64,000 nt of DNA from Atherix ibis (lineage: Eukaryota > Arthropoda > Insecta > Diptera > Athericidae). The stretch lies in assembly GCA_958298945.1 (NCBI GenBank), contig OY282605.1:38852811-38916810 (forward strand), in the 5' to 3' direction. A program made the position numbers and the translations under genes. This document shows, one piece after another, positions 33,066-44,023 of this stretch (position 1 is its first letter; each line of letters starts with the position of its first letter). A model generated the notes under the pieces. The model did no database searches. It was not told where the DNA came from and saw only the letters and a list, made by a program, of their open reading frames with translations.

Positions 33066-33146
33066 GTAGACATCTTTGCTCATAGTTCGTCATAACCAAA
33101 CAGAAAGAAATTTTGGTTATGACCAACTATGAGCAAAGATGTCTAC
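33066..33146. repeat. foldback palindrome, 35-bp arms
   Basis: Arms 33066-33100 and 33112-33146 (GTAGACATCTTTGCTCATAG...ATAACCAAA) match at 34 of 35 positions with an 11-nt spacer. It lies only 52 bp from the previous palindrome. Confidence 0.95.
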
Positions 33147-33169
33147 GAATAACCAAAAAGAAAGCATGT

Positions 33170-33410
33170 CGTTTGGTCAGTCGGTACAGCAAATTCGTGA
33201 TAAAAATTGGCGGCAAACGATGAAGGGCTTCTCCCACCAATTGATCAACTCGCTTATTCCCAAAGATATCAGCATCACCTAATATAATTCAAGGTTTCGG
33301 TTAATTGGCAACCAATCTCGAATACAGTCGAGAACATCGTGAATGAATGAGCTGCGAATCCCCTCTAAGGTTACGAGACTATCGGTACAAAAATGTAACT
33401 TAAATTATTA
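33170..33410 (-). mobile_element. LINE RNase H domain relic
   Basis: Minus-strand reading gives GDADIFGNKRVDQLVGEALH, the PGHxxIxGNExADxLAxxAL block of LINE RNase H, and upstream LRGDSQLIHSRCS-like remnants in another frame. Family not assignable. Confidence 0.6.
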
Positions 33411-33902
33411 TTCTCAATGAGATGGAGATCTTTTTGCAAGTAAAATTTTATACGGAATTTAGATATTCCCTGTCAGCACGCTGGATGATATCGAAACATT
33501 TTGTATGCTTATCAAGAGACATTTTTTTTTTAAATTTTTTTCAATTTATTTTTTAAATTAGGGTTGGGGGCGGGGGAGGTATGGTAAATTTTTTAAGGAA
33601 GCTGTAGATATATGGCTTCCTATAGTATATGGGATTTTTACCCATCAAAACCCATCTTCCTATTCTTCAATAGAACTCCCCATTAGACTAGCATCGATAT
33701 TAATCAATGGGGAGTAGACTGGCATTAATCCTACTATCTTATTTAAGATATAGGCTACTCTTTTCTCATTATTTCTTTCTGGCAGAGGTTTTTTATGACT
33801 TGAAGCTTCTTTATGACGCTTAAGCGTGAACAGTGGAAGAAGACATTTTTCACATCGTTGATTGTGACCGGAGACATGCATTGGAAGCCTTAAAGCAATA
33901 TA
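33411..33902. other. unannotated sequence
   Basis: G-rich patch GGTTGGGGGCGGGGGAGG at 33563. A minus frame 33881-33660 has CEKC and RHKEASSH but the spacing does not fit a C2H2 finger. Confidence 0.4.
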
Positions 33903-34398
33903 TACGAGATCTGTTAAAAAAAAAACAGATTACGAGATCTAATCGCGGGTTAAGTATATTCAATTTTAGATTTTTTGTGGCGTTTTGTTGGTACTCATAT
34001 CTCTCACTTATGCCGACGAGTTCGGCCATTTTGAATGTTCAGTTAATTTTTGACAGCTGCTTTGCTTGCACGTGTTTCGGCTCGTCTTCGATTTCTGCCC
34101 ATTCAAAAAAAAAAAATGGATCAAAGAATCTTTATCAATTTTCCAAATATTGACTGTGGTATATGGTGAAGCTACCTTGGACTGAAGCAACATTTATCGA
34201 TGATACAATATGTTCTCAGAGGGCCGAGAAGATGTGAACGACGAAAAGCGAATGTGAAGGTTTTTCTCACAGTTTCCTTCGATTGCAGGGGCGTGGCGCA
34301 TCATGAGTTCTTACCACAGGGTAGAACGGTCAATAAGGAATATTACCTGCAAGTTATGCACAAGTTGCGCGAAGCAATCCGCCAGAAAAACCCGGCCG
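33903..34398 (+). mobile_element. MarD mini-mariner, 3'-truncated
   Basis: Starts TACGAGATCTGTTAAAAAAA; a second partial end TACGAGATCT follows at 33932. It continues through the family 5' region (TGGCGTTTTGTTGGTACTCA; GACAGCTGCTTTGCTTGCAC) and the N-terminal start, then jumps at 34240 from GACGAAAAGCG to AATGTGAAGG, the same deletion junction as in the 29.1-kb copy. The following frame reads FLTVSFDCRGVAHHEFLPQG, RTVNKEYYLQVM. It ends after KLREAIRQK. Confidence 0.88.
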
Positions 34399-36464
34399 TT
34401 TCAACAACCAAAAATTTGATCTGCGTTATGATAGCGATAGCGTAGATAGTGTCATACTAGACAGTAAGGAATGCTCTAACGACTCGAGGTGTGCTCCGAC
34501 GATATACCTTAATTACTTGACACTTTTTCGTCACCATAGCTTTTGTCCAAATAGAGGCTACGGCATATAGTATAGAGCTAATAACCATACCTTTTTTTCC
34601 AAATAGAGGCCGCGGTTAGACATGATCCTTGCTGAGGCATCGCAAAATGATTCTTGCTAAGCAATTCACAGACACAAAAGACGCATCTATAAACATGAGT
34701 GTTTATAATACACCAATTCTATAAAAAAAAAATCCTGCAGCTCATTGAATCGGCATTTGCATTTTTATTTCTACTAAAGAATGTAGGCAAACTCAACTCT
34801 ACTTCTAACCACGATTTCCAAGCCAGGTGTAGGAGGGAAGTTTTGAAATCAAAAACATTAGTTTTAGTTTATCAAAAATAATTTCGCCTATTTTTTAAAT
34901 TATCACCTAATCGAACTAACTAAATTACCAAAGTAATTTTAATAATCAATAACAATTAATCAACAAGGAAATATTTAAATAATATTAATCCTTTTTAAAA
35001 TACAAAACCATATTTGGAGTTTACCAAAACTACAATATTACGCCTGTAAGATTTCAATTAATTATCTTAATCCAAAATTTGAGTTTATTATAGCTTAAAC
35101 TTAATGTCAATATTAATATGTAAATAAGTTTGTATTTAAAAAAATTTAACCATTAAATTGTTAACAAAAATTAAGGACGAAGCGATAAGATTAAAATTTT
35201 ATTGTGTGTGTATACTTTTATTAAAAGTGATTTTACATCATTTACCGATAAAATGTTAAAAGAGTTATAATCCTGAGAAAGAGGGATGGGATGAATACCT
35301 GTTGGAAGGAAAGATTTTCAAAATCACTTACTAAGACCACATAAGCCGATTCAGTATTGTAGAGCAAGGAATTTAATAATATACTACATTGTATAAGAGG
35401 TTAGTTAGTGTTTGATAAATGAGAACATTATCCTGACGCTATAAGGTATTTTTTTCTTTGGTATTTTGTCCATTTGTAGATTCATTATAGTCTGCTTTAC
35501 TATTAAATAAATTTTAATTAATGCGAAAGATATTATCCAAAGTAGACATTTTATTATACTTCGTCATCAGGAAACAGAGATTTATGAATGGAGAACTCCA
35601 GCAAAAGTAGTACAGAAAACTCAACCACTGTGACGTGATGATATCAACAAACTTTGAAATAATGAATTTTATTCCTTGAAGCGATACTGAGTTTCGTTTT
35701 CTTCCGCTAAGGATATTGTGCAATAAAAATTTTCATTTTAATTGAATACGAACATTTGATAGGTGGCAGAGTAAGACTTTGTAATATTAAAATACGAGTA
35801 CTGTCGCCCGCAGAAGAAATAAATTCCAAAAAACAATCGTTCATTTCTGGATAATATATTGCTAGGACGATGGTGGAGGTAGGCAGATTTTTCTGTATGG
35901 CAGGATCAACTTTTTCATAATCATTGCCATTGTTATTACTGGTTTTTTCTTACACAGGATGAATTTGTCGCTTTAACGATTCTTGCCTCAAGATAATATT
36001 TTATGCGTACACAATTTATAACTTTGTTGATAATTCTCTTCCGATTAAAAGTAAATTTTTAATATAGTCAGTCTTTTGGGAGAAAATAATACGAGTCAAT
36101 TTGAAGTGTGAACAATAGTCATAATCATATTGTTTGTTAAGTTAAAACAGGATTTATGCCAAATAATTATTTGGTGACAGTTTAAAAAAAAAAAAATTTC
36201 AAATATTACAAAATTACAGGGATAAGTTTTTAACTTTCATTTTTTTTTTAAATAATTTTAGATCAAAATCGTTTATATAGACTTGGAAATTTTATATTGA
36301 AAATAATATCGGTTAAATGTCCTTGAAGCAAGTATCAGCTTCATTGAGGTCTGATTTTCGACTTCAATTTCAATTATTTTATTGTGCATATTATTTCCAA
36401 GTGATTTAATTATATTCAGTCGGTTAGCTAAGGTCTACTCTATTGTTAGTATCCTTGTAGGAAA
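34399..36464. other. AT-rich intron sequence
   Basis: No gene recognised. 34400-34640 is less AT-rich but gives no family match. 35.2-35.3 kb has a fragment of the dispersed AT-rich repeat (GTTAAAAGAGTTATAATCC). Confidence 0.45.
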
Positions 36465-36500
36465 TAACAGGTGTATAAGCTTATATCCGCTGTTTTCAAG
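36465..36500 (+). mobile_element. solo MarE mariner end
   Basis: TAACAGGTGTATAAGCTTAT ATCCGCTGTTTTCAAG matches the MarE start TACCAGGTGTATAAGyTTAAATCtGCTGTTTGG. The rest of the element is absent. Confidence 0.65.
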
Positions 36501-36504
36501 TCAA

Positions 36505-38060
36505 AAAAACCCAAGATACCCTATGCAATTTGAATGGGAGGAGATCGATCGGGCTGTATGTAAGATGCCAGTTAGAAAAGCTCCAGGGCTTGATGGGGAG
36601 TAGCGTTTCCTAAATGAACGGAAGAGGGGGGATGAGGTCATCTTGCTTAAGTCCCAGGACAAAGTATTGACTCATCCATCCTCCTATAGACCAATATGTC
36701 CGCTGTCAGTGATTGGCAAAGTCCTTGTTAATGTAAGGCTTTCGGAAAGGAGCGTATCCGCATCCCAGTATGAATTTACTTAGGGTAGATCTACTGAGGA
36801 TGCCTGGAAGCGTGCAATGACATTGAAAGTATGTGTTGGGGTTGTTCGACTTTAAAGCGGCATTCAACTGTTTGAAATGGGATCGAGTGATTGAGAAGGT
36901 CCTCGAAATAGAGTGTGATGAAGTCCTCATCTTTGGTTGAGCTATTTCGAGGAGAGATATGTAATTGTAAATGGGAAAAATACAAACGTCGTGCGCCAGA
37001 TGGTTTGGGGCTCCCACAGGGTTCTGTGGCTTGCCTGGCCATTTGGAACATGATGATGAATGATCTGTTGGTATTACTAGAGACAATGCAATGCAAGATT
37101 GTTGTCTATGCGGATGACCTGCTTCTTTTCATTAAGCGTGATAGTGGTTTGAATCTTGAGATGAGGGTCTCAGAATGTATGAACCATGTATATGAATGGG
37201 GTGAGCGAGTGGGTGTCTCTGAGAGTAAGAGAAAATGTATATTATTGAAGGGCTTCCTGAGCCCGAGTATGGTACCAAATGTGAGAATGAGGAATGCGGC
37301 ACTCCGAATGAGTGAACGCCTGAATTTCAGACCTCATTTGAACTACCTCAGAAAGAAAGTGGTCAGTACCACTGGATGTTTGAGGAGGATATTAAAAAGG
37401 GAATGGGATATTCGGAGGAAGGCAATGCGAATATTATACAAGGGCTTGTTTGTTGCATGTATGGCGTATGGAACTTGTGTTTGGGGTGATGTGATTAGGT
37501 TTAAGTATGCTAGAAAAAGAATCAACAGTATTCAGCGGTAGGTTCTGTATGCATGTCTATATGTTTGTAGGATAGTCTCTACCGATGCAAAGCAAGTCGT
37601 ATTGGGGGAAATCCCATGGGATCTAGAGGTGCCCCGTAGGTGTATTCTCTATCAGATGTAGGGTGGCATTGTATTAGTGGATGGATGCTCTGTTCTAAAC
37701 GAGAAAATTCAGGAGCTTGAAAGCCGCTAATGACAGGTTCTAGTCCTGGATAAAATGTATGAGATTTGGCAGCAGAGAGTGAGAATGGGAGATGGACCCA
37801 GAGGTTGAATTTGTCATTCGAAAGAGGATTAAGATTAATGAATGGGTAGTGAATATGCATGCGAGTGAAACCCAAGGTGGCTACAACCTGGTGAAAGACC
37901 AAGGTCAATTCCTGTTATGCTTTCGGATTTTGGCGAACCCGCATACCTGAGCTGGCTTAGCGGTGCCTAGGAATTTACAAGATTCCTTATCGTAGCTAGT
38001 GGGAGATACTGGTAATTATCTTGGGTGCTGTCACTGCCTATGACAGTAGAGGTTTAGATA
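36505..38060 (+). mobile_element. R1-clade LINE relic (RT domain to 3' region)
   Basis: Reverse transcriptase of the R1 type, + strand, with stops and shifts. In order: FEWEEIDRAVCKMPVRKAPG (36530), LLKSQDKVLTHPSSYRPICP (36650), STEDAWKRA (36795), FDFKAAFN (36853, first catalytic Asp), YFEERYVIVNG-like (36945), LGLPQGSVA (37005), VYADDLLLF (37107, catalytic Asp pair), ILKREWDIRRKAMRILYKGL and FVACMAYGTCVWGD (37390-37490). The longest frame is 36915-37541. 37949-37996 resembles 58232-58275, taken as the element's 3' part. Canonical R1 sits in 28S rDNA; there is no rDNA here, so this is an R1-clade relative or a stray copy. Confidence 0.85.
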
Positions 38061-38759
38061 GTCCTCGCCACTTATAGTTGAAGTGACCAGCTTGTAACTG
38101 GATACTGACTATAAACTGCCAGTAAAGGTGGTGCGTTTATTGAGAGTAACTCAATCCCTATGATCGTAGGCGACTTGTGGTGTTTTGTCTAATGACAGTT
38201 ATATCACGTTAAAGAAACATAATTAATCTTTTCTTTCTAAAGATTGTGGAACAATTTGGTGATACCATATTTCTGTGTAATGAGTCGGGAATAAATTTCA
38301 GGATTCGAGTGAGGGATGTAAGTGGTGAAAGAATAATTTTTTAACTATTTTTTTAAGGGAAGGGAAGGGGACTTACTAGTTTTTTGTTTAGACGTAAGAG
38401 AGTTTATTATTTGACTTATTCGGTTTGGGGATCATTTTAATAATTGCAAATTTCCAGAGAATTGGGAAATCTATATTTCGAAGAATGGAGTTATGTAGTG
38501 GAGACGATCGTTCCTTTATGTAGTTACTGAATCATATTTGAGGTGATAAGATCTTTGTTTTTGGGAAAGAGTTTAATGAAATAGGCCACTTGGAGAAAGA
38601 TTAATCGATAAGAAAACAATCAGTTTGAGAAAAGATCAAATGTGGAAGATTAACCGATAAAAGAACTGTTCTCTTTTCCAGCGAGTTTTAGGGAAGACTA
38701 ATCGGTAAAAGAACAGTCAGTTTTGTGCACTACTCAACAAAATGAATTATTTTAGGAAT
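38061..38759. other. unannotated; may include LINE 3' UTR
   Basis: 38.57-38.72 kb has loosely repeated AATCGATAAAAGAAC/AACAGTCAGTTT words. No coding signal. Confidence 0.4.
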
Positions 38760-39600
38760 ACCATTTGTAATTATCTATAATTATTACCTTAAAGTACAAT
38801 CAATGCAATTATGAATGGAACTCGACTTCGATCATATGTCCACCACGGGCACGCTTGCAGCGGTCGATTCGTTGAAGCCAATTTTGAGTTGACTCGGCCA
38901 CACAATTCGACGGGAATGGCCGCTATTTCTCGTTCGATGTTTGCTCTTAGGTCCTCTAACGTCGCCGGCTTGTTGGCAAAGACCATCGAATTAACGTAGC
39001 TCTACAGAAAATAGTCTAGAGTTGTTAAATCAGAAGATCTCGGTGGCTAATCGACAGAACCGTTTCTCGATATAACACGTTCACCGAACTTAGACTTCAA
39101 TAAGTCAATTGTTTCTCCCGCTGTGTAGACTGTAGCACAGTCTTGTTGAAACCACATATCATTGATGTCCAGCCCATGCAATTGATCGAAGAAATAACGC
39201 TGCAACATGTCTCTGTAGCGTTCACCATTAACTGTAGCGTGACGGTCATTTTCATCAACGAAGAAAAATGGCCCAATAACGCCACTGGCATGAAAGCACT
39301 TTTTGTGAATGAAATGGTATTTCATGAAGCACATGAGGGTTTTCAGCACTCCAATAACGCATGCTTTGTTTGTTGACGAAGCCATTCAACCAAAAATGCG
39401 CTTCATCACTTAAGATGATTTTGCGATGAAAGTCGTCATTTTCGGCAAACTTCTCTAGAGCCCAATCAGAGAGCGTGCGTCGCTTTATATGGTCAAGTGG
39501 CTTTAGTTCTTGAGTTAACTTCATTTTGTAAGGGTGCAGGCCAAGATCCTTTCACAAAATACGCCATAGTGTAAAATCAAAAGTGTCAAGTTGCTATTGA
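38760..39600 (-). mobile_element. TcW-type transposon relic, copy C
   Basis: Minus strand. 39524-39255 gives MKLTQELKPLDHIKRRTLSD and SDEAHFWLNGFVNKQSMRYW; 39300-39050 gives VIGPFFFVDENDRHATVNGE, MLQRYFFDQLHGLDINDMWF, QQDCATVYTAGETIDLL and ERVISRNGSVD; then PPRSSDLTTLDYFL-like; 38986-38860 gives VFANKPATLEDLRANIEREI. It lacks the N-terminal third. It lies just 120 bp upstream of K2P exon 2, so it may be transcribed as intron. Confidence 0.85.
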
Positions 39601-39723
39601 AAAACCCCATAGTTATACATAATTTAATTTTTCTTTAAAAAAAAAATACAAATTAAATTAAAAAATTAAAAAAATCTACTAATTTTATATTAATTTATTT
39701 AATAATTTATATAAATTTTCCAG

Positions 39724-39903
39724 AAAAATTAAACGTTTTATATAAACGTAATTGGACAATGTTAGTTCATGAACAATTACGACGATTTGAGGGCTCAATA
39801 GTTGCAGCGACAAGAAGTGGTCTTGAAGGTAATGGACCCAACGGATCTAAGTGGTCATTTAGTGAAGCTCTACTTTATTCAGTAACTGTTATAACTACTA
39901 TTG
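39724..39903 (+). CDS. K2P potassium channel, coding exon 2 (cap end, pore helix 1)
   Basis: 180 nt, acceptor TTTTCCAG, donor G|GTAAGTG. The junction codon with exon 1 is G|AA (Glu90). It encodes KLNVLYKRNWTMLVHEQLRR, with the sequon N-W-T at about residue 99 and N-G-S at 129 in the extracellular cap, then SKWSFSEALLYSVTVITTI, pore helix 1 and the start of the selectivity filter. The Gly codon of the filter is split between exons 2 and 3 (phase 1). In K2P subunits the two pore loops line a dimeric K+ pore; this is the first. Confidence 0.92.
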
Positions 39904-40573
39904 GTAAGTGCAATTTTTTTTTAAAATATTTTATAAACAAACTATTTTGAAAGAAAATATCCTTTAGTAAAGAAAAAAGAACAGAAAATATAAATACAAT
40001 TTTCTACAAGTAAATAAATACGAAATCATTTCGACTTTGAAAAAAAAAAGAAAGTTTCTCAACTTTTACAATATCAATCAGCATTTTTTATATAAAATTG
40101 ACATATTAAACGGGCTATCAAAAATTAATCATAAAATTCTATAAAGTATTTTTAGGAAAACAACAAATAAATCCACAATCAAACAAAAAAGAAGAAAATT
40201 CGAACATTTCGCGTATTCAAAATGGATTAACAACCATTTTTCTCATCCCTAATATTATTATTTATTGTTGATATAATTTTCAAGTTAGAATGGAATGAAA
40301 AATAAATGTTGATATTCTTGAAATTTGTCATTCAACCAATCTGGTTTTCTTCAAGTATTCTAAGCGGCGTAAAATATTCAATAAATCTCAATTTATTTCC
40401 CCCATAAATTGGTGATTGTACGAACAAGTATTATTCTTATTTGAATTTATATATAAGGGGAGAAGAAAAACTCCATTTATTAAAAATAAAAAAAAATATT
40501 TCCCTTTCTAATATTTTCTTAAAATATGAGATTTATTATAATTTTTCGTTTTTGTTGATTTCTTATAAAATAG
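39904..40573 (+). other. K2P intron 2 (670 bp)
   Basis: GTAAGTG to TTATAAAATAG. Phase 1 on both sides. AT-rich, no transposon recognised. Confidence 0.9.
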
Positions 40574-40779
40574 GTCATGGAAATCTTACACCGCGTACTT
40601 CGGGTGGAAAGGTAGTGACTATTATCTATGCCTTAATTGGAGTTCCTCTTATGCTTATGTGCTTATCAAGTTTGGGTGGATTATTGGCCGATGCACTTAT
40701 ATGCACTTATACGAAATTATGTTGTGGTAGTCAAAGGAGAAGAAATGAAAATGCAAAGGAATCTGGAGAATCACGGGAG
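40574..40779 (+). CDS. K2P potassium channel, coding exon 3 (filter 1, M2)
   Basis: 206 nt. The first two bases complete the split Gly, giving TTIGHGNLTPRTSGGK: the first K2P selectivity filter, with His in place of the more usual Tyr or Phe of GYG/GFG. Residues about 163-184 (VVTIIYALIGVPLMLMCLSS) are M2, with the Gly-Val-Pro hinge. A basic, Cys-containing loop follows (YTKLCCGSQRRRNENAKES). Ends in phase 0 at GAG|GTAAGT. M3, pore 2 and M4 are not in the remaining 23 kb as far as I can read, so the gene extends past the window. Confidence 0.92.
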
Positions 40780-40902
40780 GTAAGTTCACTTTAAATTTTC
40801 TAATCTAGAAATAAAAAACCAAAATTTATATTGTAATAATTCAAAGAAAACTAAAAAATTTGAAAGAAAAAAACAAATCGATAAAATATTTTAATTGTGG
40901 AA

Positions 40903-41617
40903 AAAATGGGAACAAATGGACAATTGACGTTTTTCTTTTCAAAATTTGAGCTTTCATTGCGGAAAAATGATCTTATATTCATGCTTCAAAGTATTGTCAA
41001 TTGCTAGCCAAAACTTTTTTTCATTTTTCTAGCAGCGTACAGATTCCATGTCGAAAAACTTCCTCGTCTTTGCAATAGGTACTGAGGCATGTTGGAATTG
41101 TGGACAATGAAAGTGCCTCATTCCCAATATACCTCGCCTACTAACAGAATGGCAACTAACACCATTAGCCATCCAAAGACACGCTCAATGGACTAATAGC
41201 GTAATATTTTTGTCGACTCATTGGATAAGCACCAATAAACCAGTCTATTCAAAAATGATACGAAACTCTGGGCGAGGAAGCTCCTCAGAATCCGGATTGG
41301 ACATACTGCTCTTACTTATAACTTCCTTTTTGGCAACACTAATTTTCCTTTATACCAATTCTGTAGCACCCATTTCACTATCATCCATATTCTACCTGAA
41401 TGCCACATAACCAAGAATTACTTCGCGAGTAGGATTCCTCCCATTGTGGAGCTCCTGGACTCAATATTCTTAATATTCTATACTACTAATCATAGACCAG
41501 TTTCTTTCAGATAACTTCCCATACGTACTATGAAGTCGCCAAATGACCTTATGGTCATGGCGCTATGAAGTGGCTCCTAGCACATGTCTAAAGGTCCTTA
41601 CAAATAACAGCAACAAA
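40903..41617 (+). mobile_element. LINE 3' end, second copy of the 2.2-2.9 kb fragment
   Basis: Homologous along its whole length, in inverted orientation, to 2176-2925: GGACAATTG..., CAAAGTATTGTCAATTGCTAGCCAAAAC, then TEWQLTPLAIQ, IFLSTHWISTNKPVYSKM and SIFYLNAT. It has the same 5' truncation point and the same AACAGCAACAAAAC tail entering the mariner at the same place. Missing about 45 bp around the RNase H block relative to the other copy. Confidence 0.85.
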
Positions 41618-41972
41618 ACTACTCGTCTTTTGAGGCGATCCACGAATCGTGCCAATTTTTGATCTCTTCGTAAGATCGAAAATGCTGCTCAGCCAGGCCA
41701 TGCGTCATCGATCGGAAGAGGTAGCAGTCGTAAAGGGCTTTGTCTGGAGAATAGGGCGGATGGGGCAAGACATCCTATTTTAATATTTCTAGGGATATTT
41801 TTATCACCTTAGCAACAAGTGGCCAAGCGTTGTTGGGCTGTAAAATTACTTTGTCGTGTCTTTGCTCGAATTATGGCCATTTTTACTTCAATTATGGGCT
41901 CAAACGGATCATTGTGTTTGGTAGCAAGGTCCTGCGATGTCTTCACCCGCTCGCAATAGCTCTAATAGAACT
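41618..41972 (-). mobile_element. MarA mariner relic, C-terminal part
   Basis: Minus strand: KVILQPNNAWP (second catalytic region, decayed), VLPHPPYSPDKA, FRSMTHGLAEQHFRSYEEIK and DSWIASKDE. Aligns with 755-915 plus 1991-2175 of the first locus. Its N-terminal part is at 44024-44600, beyond the inserted Jockey element. Confidence 0.85.
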
Positions 41973-44023
41973 TAGACCAACAGATTCATATACAACAAAG
42001 CCTTAAGAACGTACAAGAAATAGACGATGCCGTAAACGACTTGACTGTTTGCATACAGAACTCAATCACTACCGCCCACATAACTCATAACAAACCAACC
42101 ATACGAGAACATGACTATAATCTTCCGCAAAAAATTCGCAGCTTGATAAGCGAGAAACGTCGAGCCAGGGCCCAGTGGCAACGTTCAAGAATGCCAAATG
42201 AGAAGAAAAAACTGAACCAACTACAACGAGAACTGAAACAAGAAATAATTAATTATAACAACGAACGATTTACTGAATACACAGAATCACTAACAACTAA
42301 TAAGTCACCCTGGACAGCAACCCGACGCATTCTCAAATATAAAACAGCTAAACACCCGCTCCGGAATACCGACGGAATCTGGGCAAAAACGGATAAACAG
42401 AAAGCCGACATCTTCGGCAAACACTTCGAAAACATCTTTAAACCTAACGAAGATGTCCAAGACATTCTGCATGACGAACAAATAAGTACACCTCCTAAGT
42501 TTTTCACTCCTTCCGAAGTGTAATTCACAATAGAACACCTTTCCAACAAAAAAGCCCTTGGATATGACCTAATAACTTCAGAAATCCTGAAACACATTTC
42601 CAAAAAAACCCTCGTCTTTATAACCTATATTTATAATAGTATCCTCCGCACATCATTTTTTCCTTCCCTGTGGAAGTTTTCCATAATTAAGATGATCCCA
42701 AAACCCAATAAGCCCAAAAATCTTCCTACCTCATATAACCCTATAAGCCTCCTTTCCATGTTATCAAAAATCCTAGAAAAATTAATCCTAAAACGCCTTT
42801 ATCCCATTTTTCAAACCGAGGGTGTCATTCCTCAGCATCAGTTTGGATTTCGACCTGTGCTTTCCACTATCCAGCAGTGTCATCGCGCTAGAGCGAAAGG
42901 AATACTGCCCAGGCGTGTTTCTTGACATTTCGCATGCTTTCGACCGTGTATGGCACCCTGGATTGCTTTGGAAGTTGCAGCGAGTCCTACCCTCGGATTA
43001 TTTCCACATCCTTAAATCTTATCTCTTAGACCAATATTTTCTGGTAGCTGAAAATATGGAGTACTCTGACATTTATCCAATTTCCGCCGGTGTCCCTCAA
43101 GGAAGTATCCTAGGTCCTATCCTATATAACATTTATACCCATGGCATTCCTTGCCACAACAACATCCTGACCGCAATATATGCTGACGATACAGCCATCC
43201 TGACACATCACAAAGATCCTTCCACAGCCATTAGTATCCTACAGAACCATATCCACTCCTTAGAAACTTGGTTCAAAAGGTGGAGAGTGAAGGTAAATGA
43301 ACAAAAATCTGCTCATGTAACTTTTACACTCTGCCGAGAACAAATTCCTGACATAATCCTAAACGGCAGTATTATTTCACAAAGAAATAGCGTACGTTAC
43401 CTTGGACTTATATTCGACAAACGGTTAACCTGGAACCTTCATACGAAAACTAAAAGATATGAACTTAAGGGACGATACAAACAATTATTACGTCTCCTAG
43501 ACAGTAAATCAAAACTTAAAATAACAAGTAAACTATTACTATACAATACGGTTCTAAAACCAAAATGGACATATGGTCTAGAACTTTGGGATTCGACTAA
43601 GCATTCCAACTCCCTACCAATCCAATCCCTACAATCTCGAATCCTTCGTAAAATTGTCAATGCCCCCTTTTATGTGCAAAACACTGTTATCCACCGTGAC
43701 CTAAATGTTCCATTTGTTCGTGAGCTATACATCTCCCGATATAAAAAATTCGATTCGCATCTATCCTTCCACCCTAATCCTTTAGGAAGGGAACTTTTCA
43801 CTCCCACCCTTCGAGTATACACCCATCGGCGTTTAAAACGGCGATGGCCGAGAGATTCTCTAAAATTATAAAATAAAATTACCCTGTTCTAGTGGTAACA
43901 TCGATGGGTGTTTTCCTCCATATGTCCTCATGTCCATGTATATTCCCGTAAAAAATCTGCTTGTTACTAGCATAAGTAGTTGTAGATATCATTGAAAATA
44001 AAATAAAAATAAAAAAGTTATAA
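41973..44023 (+). mobile_element. Jockey-clade LINE, 5'-truncated, otherwise well preserved
   Basis: About 2.05 kb from within the endonuclease/RT linker to an A-rich tail (AATAAAATAAAAATAAAAAA). It is inserted into the MarA mariner: N-terminal mariner sequence ends at its tail and C-terminal sequence resumes at its head, with about 150 bp of mariner lost. 3' pieces of the same family lie at 19.34, 24.1 and 61.05 kb. Confidence 0.92.
42011..43871 (+). pseudogene. Jockey-type ORF2 (reverse transcriptase), one stop and one frameshift
   Basis: Linker ERYTEYTESL-like region (42041-42523: QKADIFGKHFENIFKPNEDV), a TAA at 42521, then in the same frame LSNKKALGYDLITSEILKHI, MIPKPNKPKNLPTSYNPISL and LILKRLYPIFQTEGVIPQHQ (42530-42890). 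After a shift and small deletion near 42890 the third frame runs 349 codons: VFLDISHAFDRVWHPGLLWK (first catalytic Asp), SAGVPQGSILGPILYNIYTH, IYADDTAIL (catalytic Asp pair at about 43180), VRYLGLIFDKRLTWNLHTKT, LLYNTVLKPKWTYGLELWDS, ending HRRLKRRWPRDSLKL. Only two obvious lesions, so it is among the younger insertions. Confidence 0.92.

Larger units (their letters stand above)
12179..39723 (+). other. K2P intron 1 (27.5 kb)
   Basis: Donor GTAAGC at 12179 and acceptor TTTTCCAG ending at 39723. The two flanking exons are phase-compatible (phase 1). The intron is mostly transposon relics and tandem repeats, annotated separately. I found no alternative phase-1 to phase-1 K2P exon inside it. Confidence 0.75.

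Noticed and set aside
33660..33881. CEKC...RHKEASSH resembling a C2H2 zinc finger
   Set aside because: The Cys-to-His spacing is 9, not the usual 12, and there is no second finger.
36706..37096. Two long minus-strand frames
   Set aside because: They are antisense to the R1-type reverse transcriptase, which has clear family motifs on the + strand.
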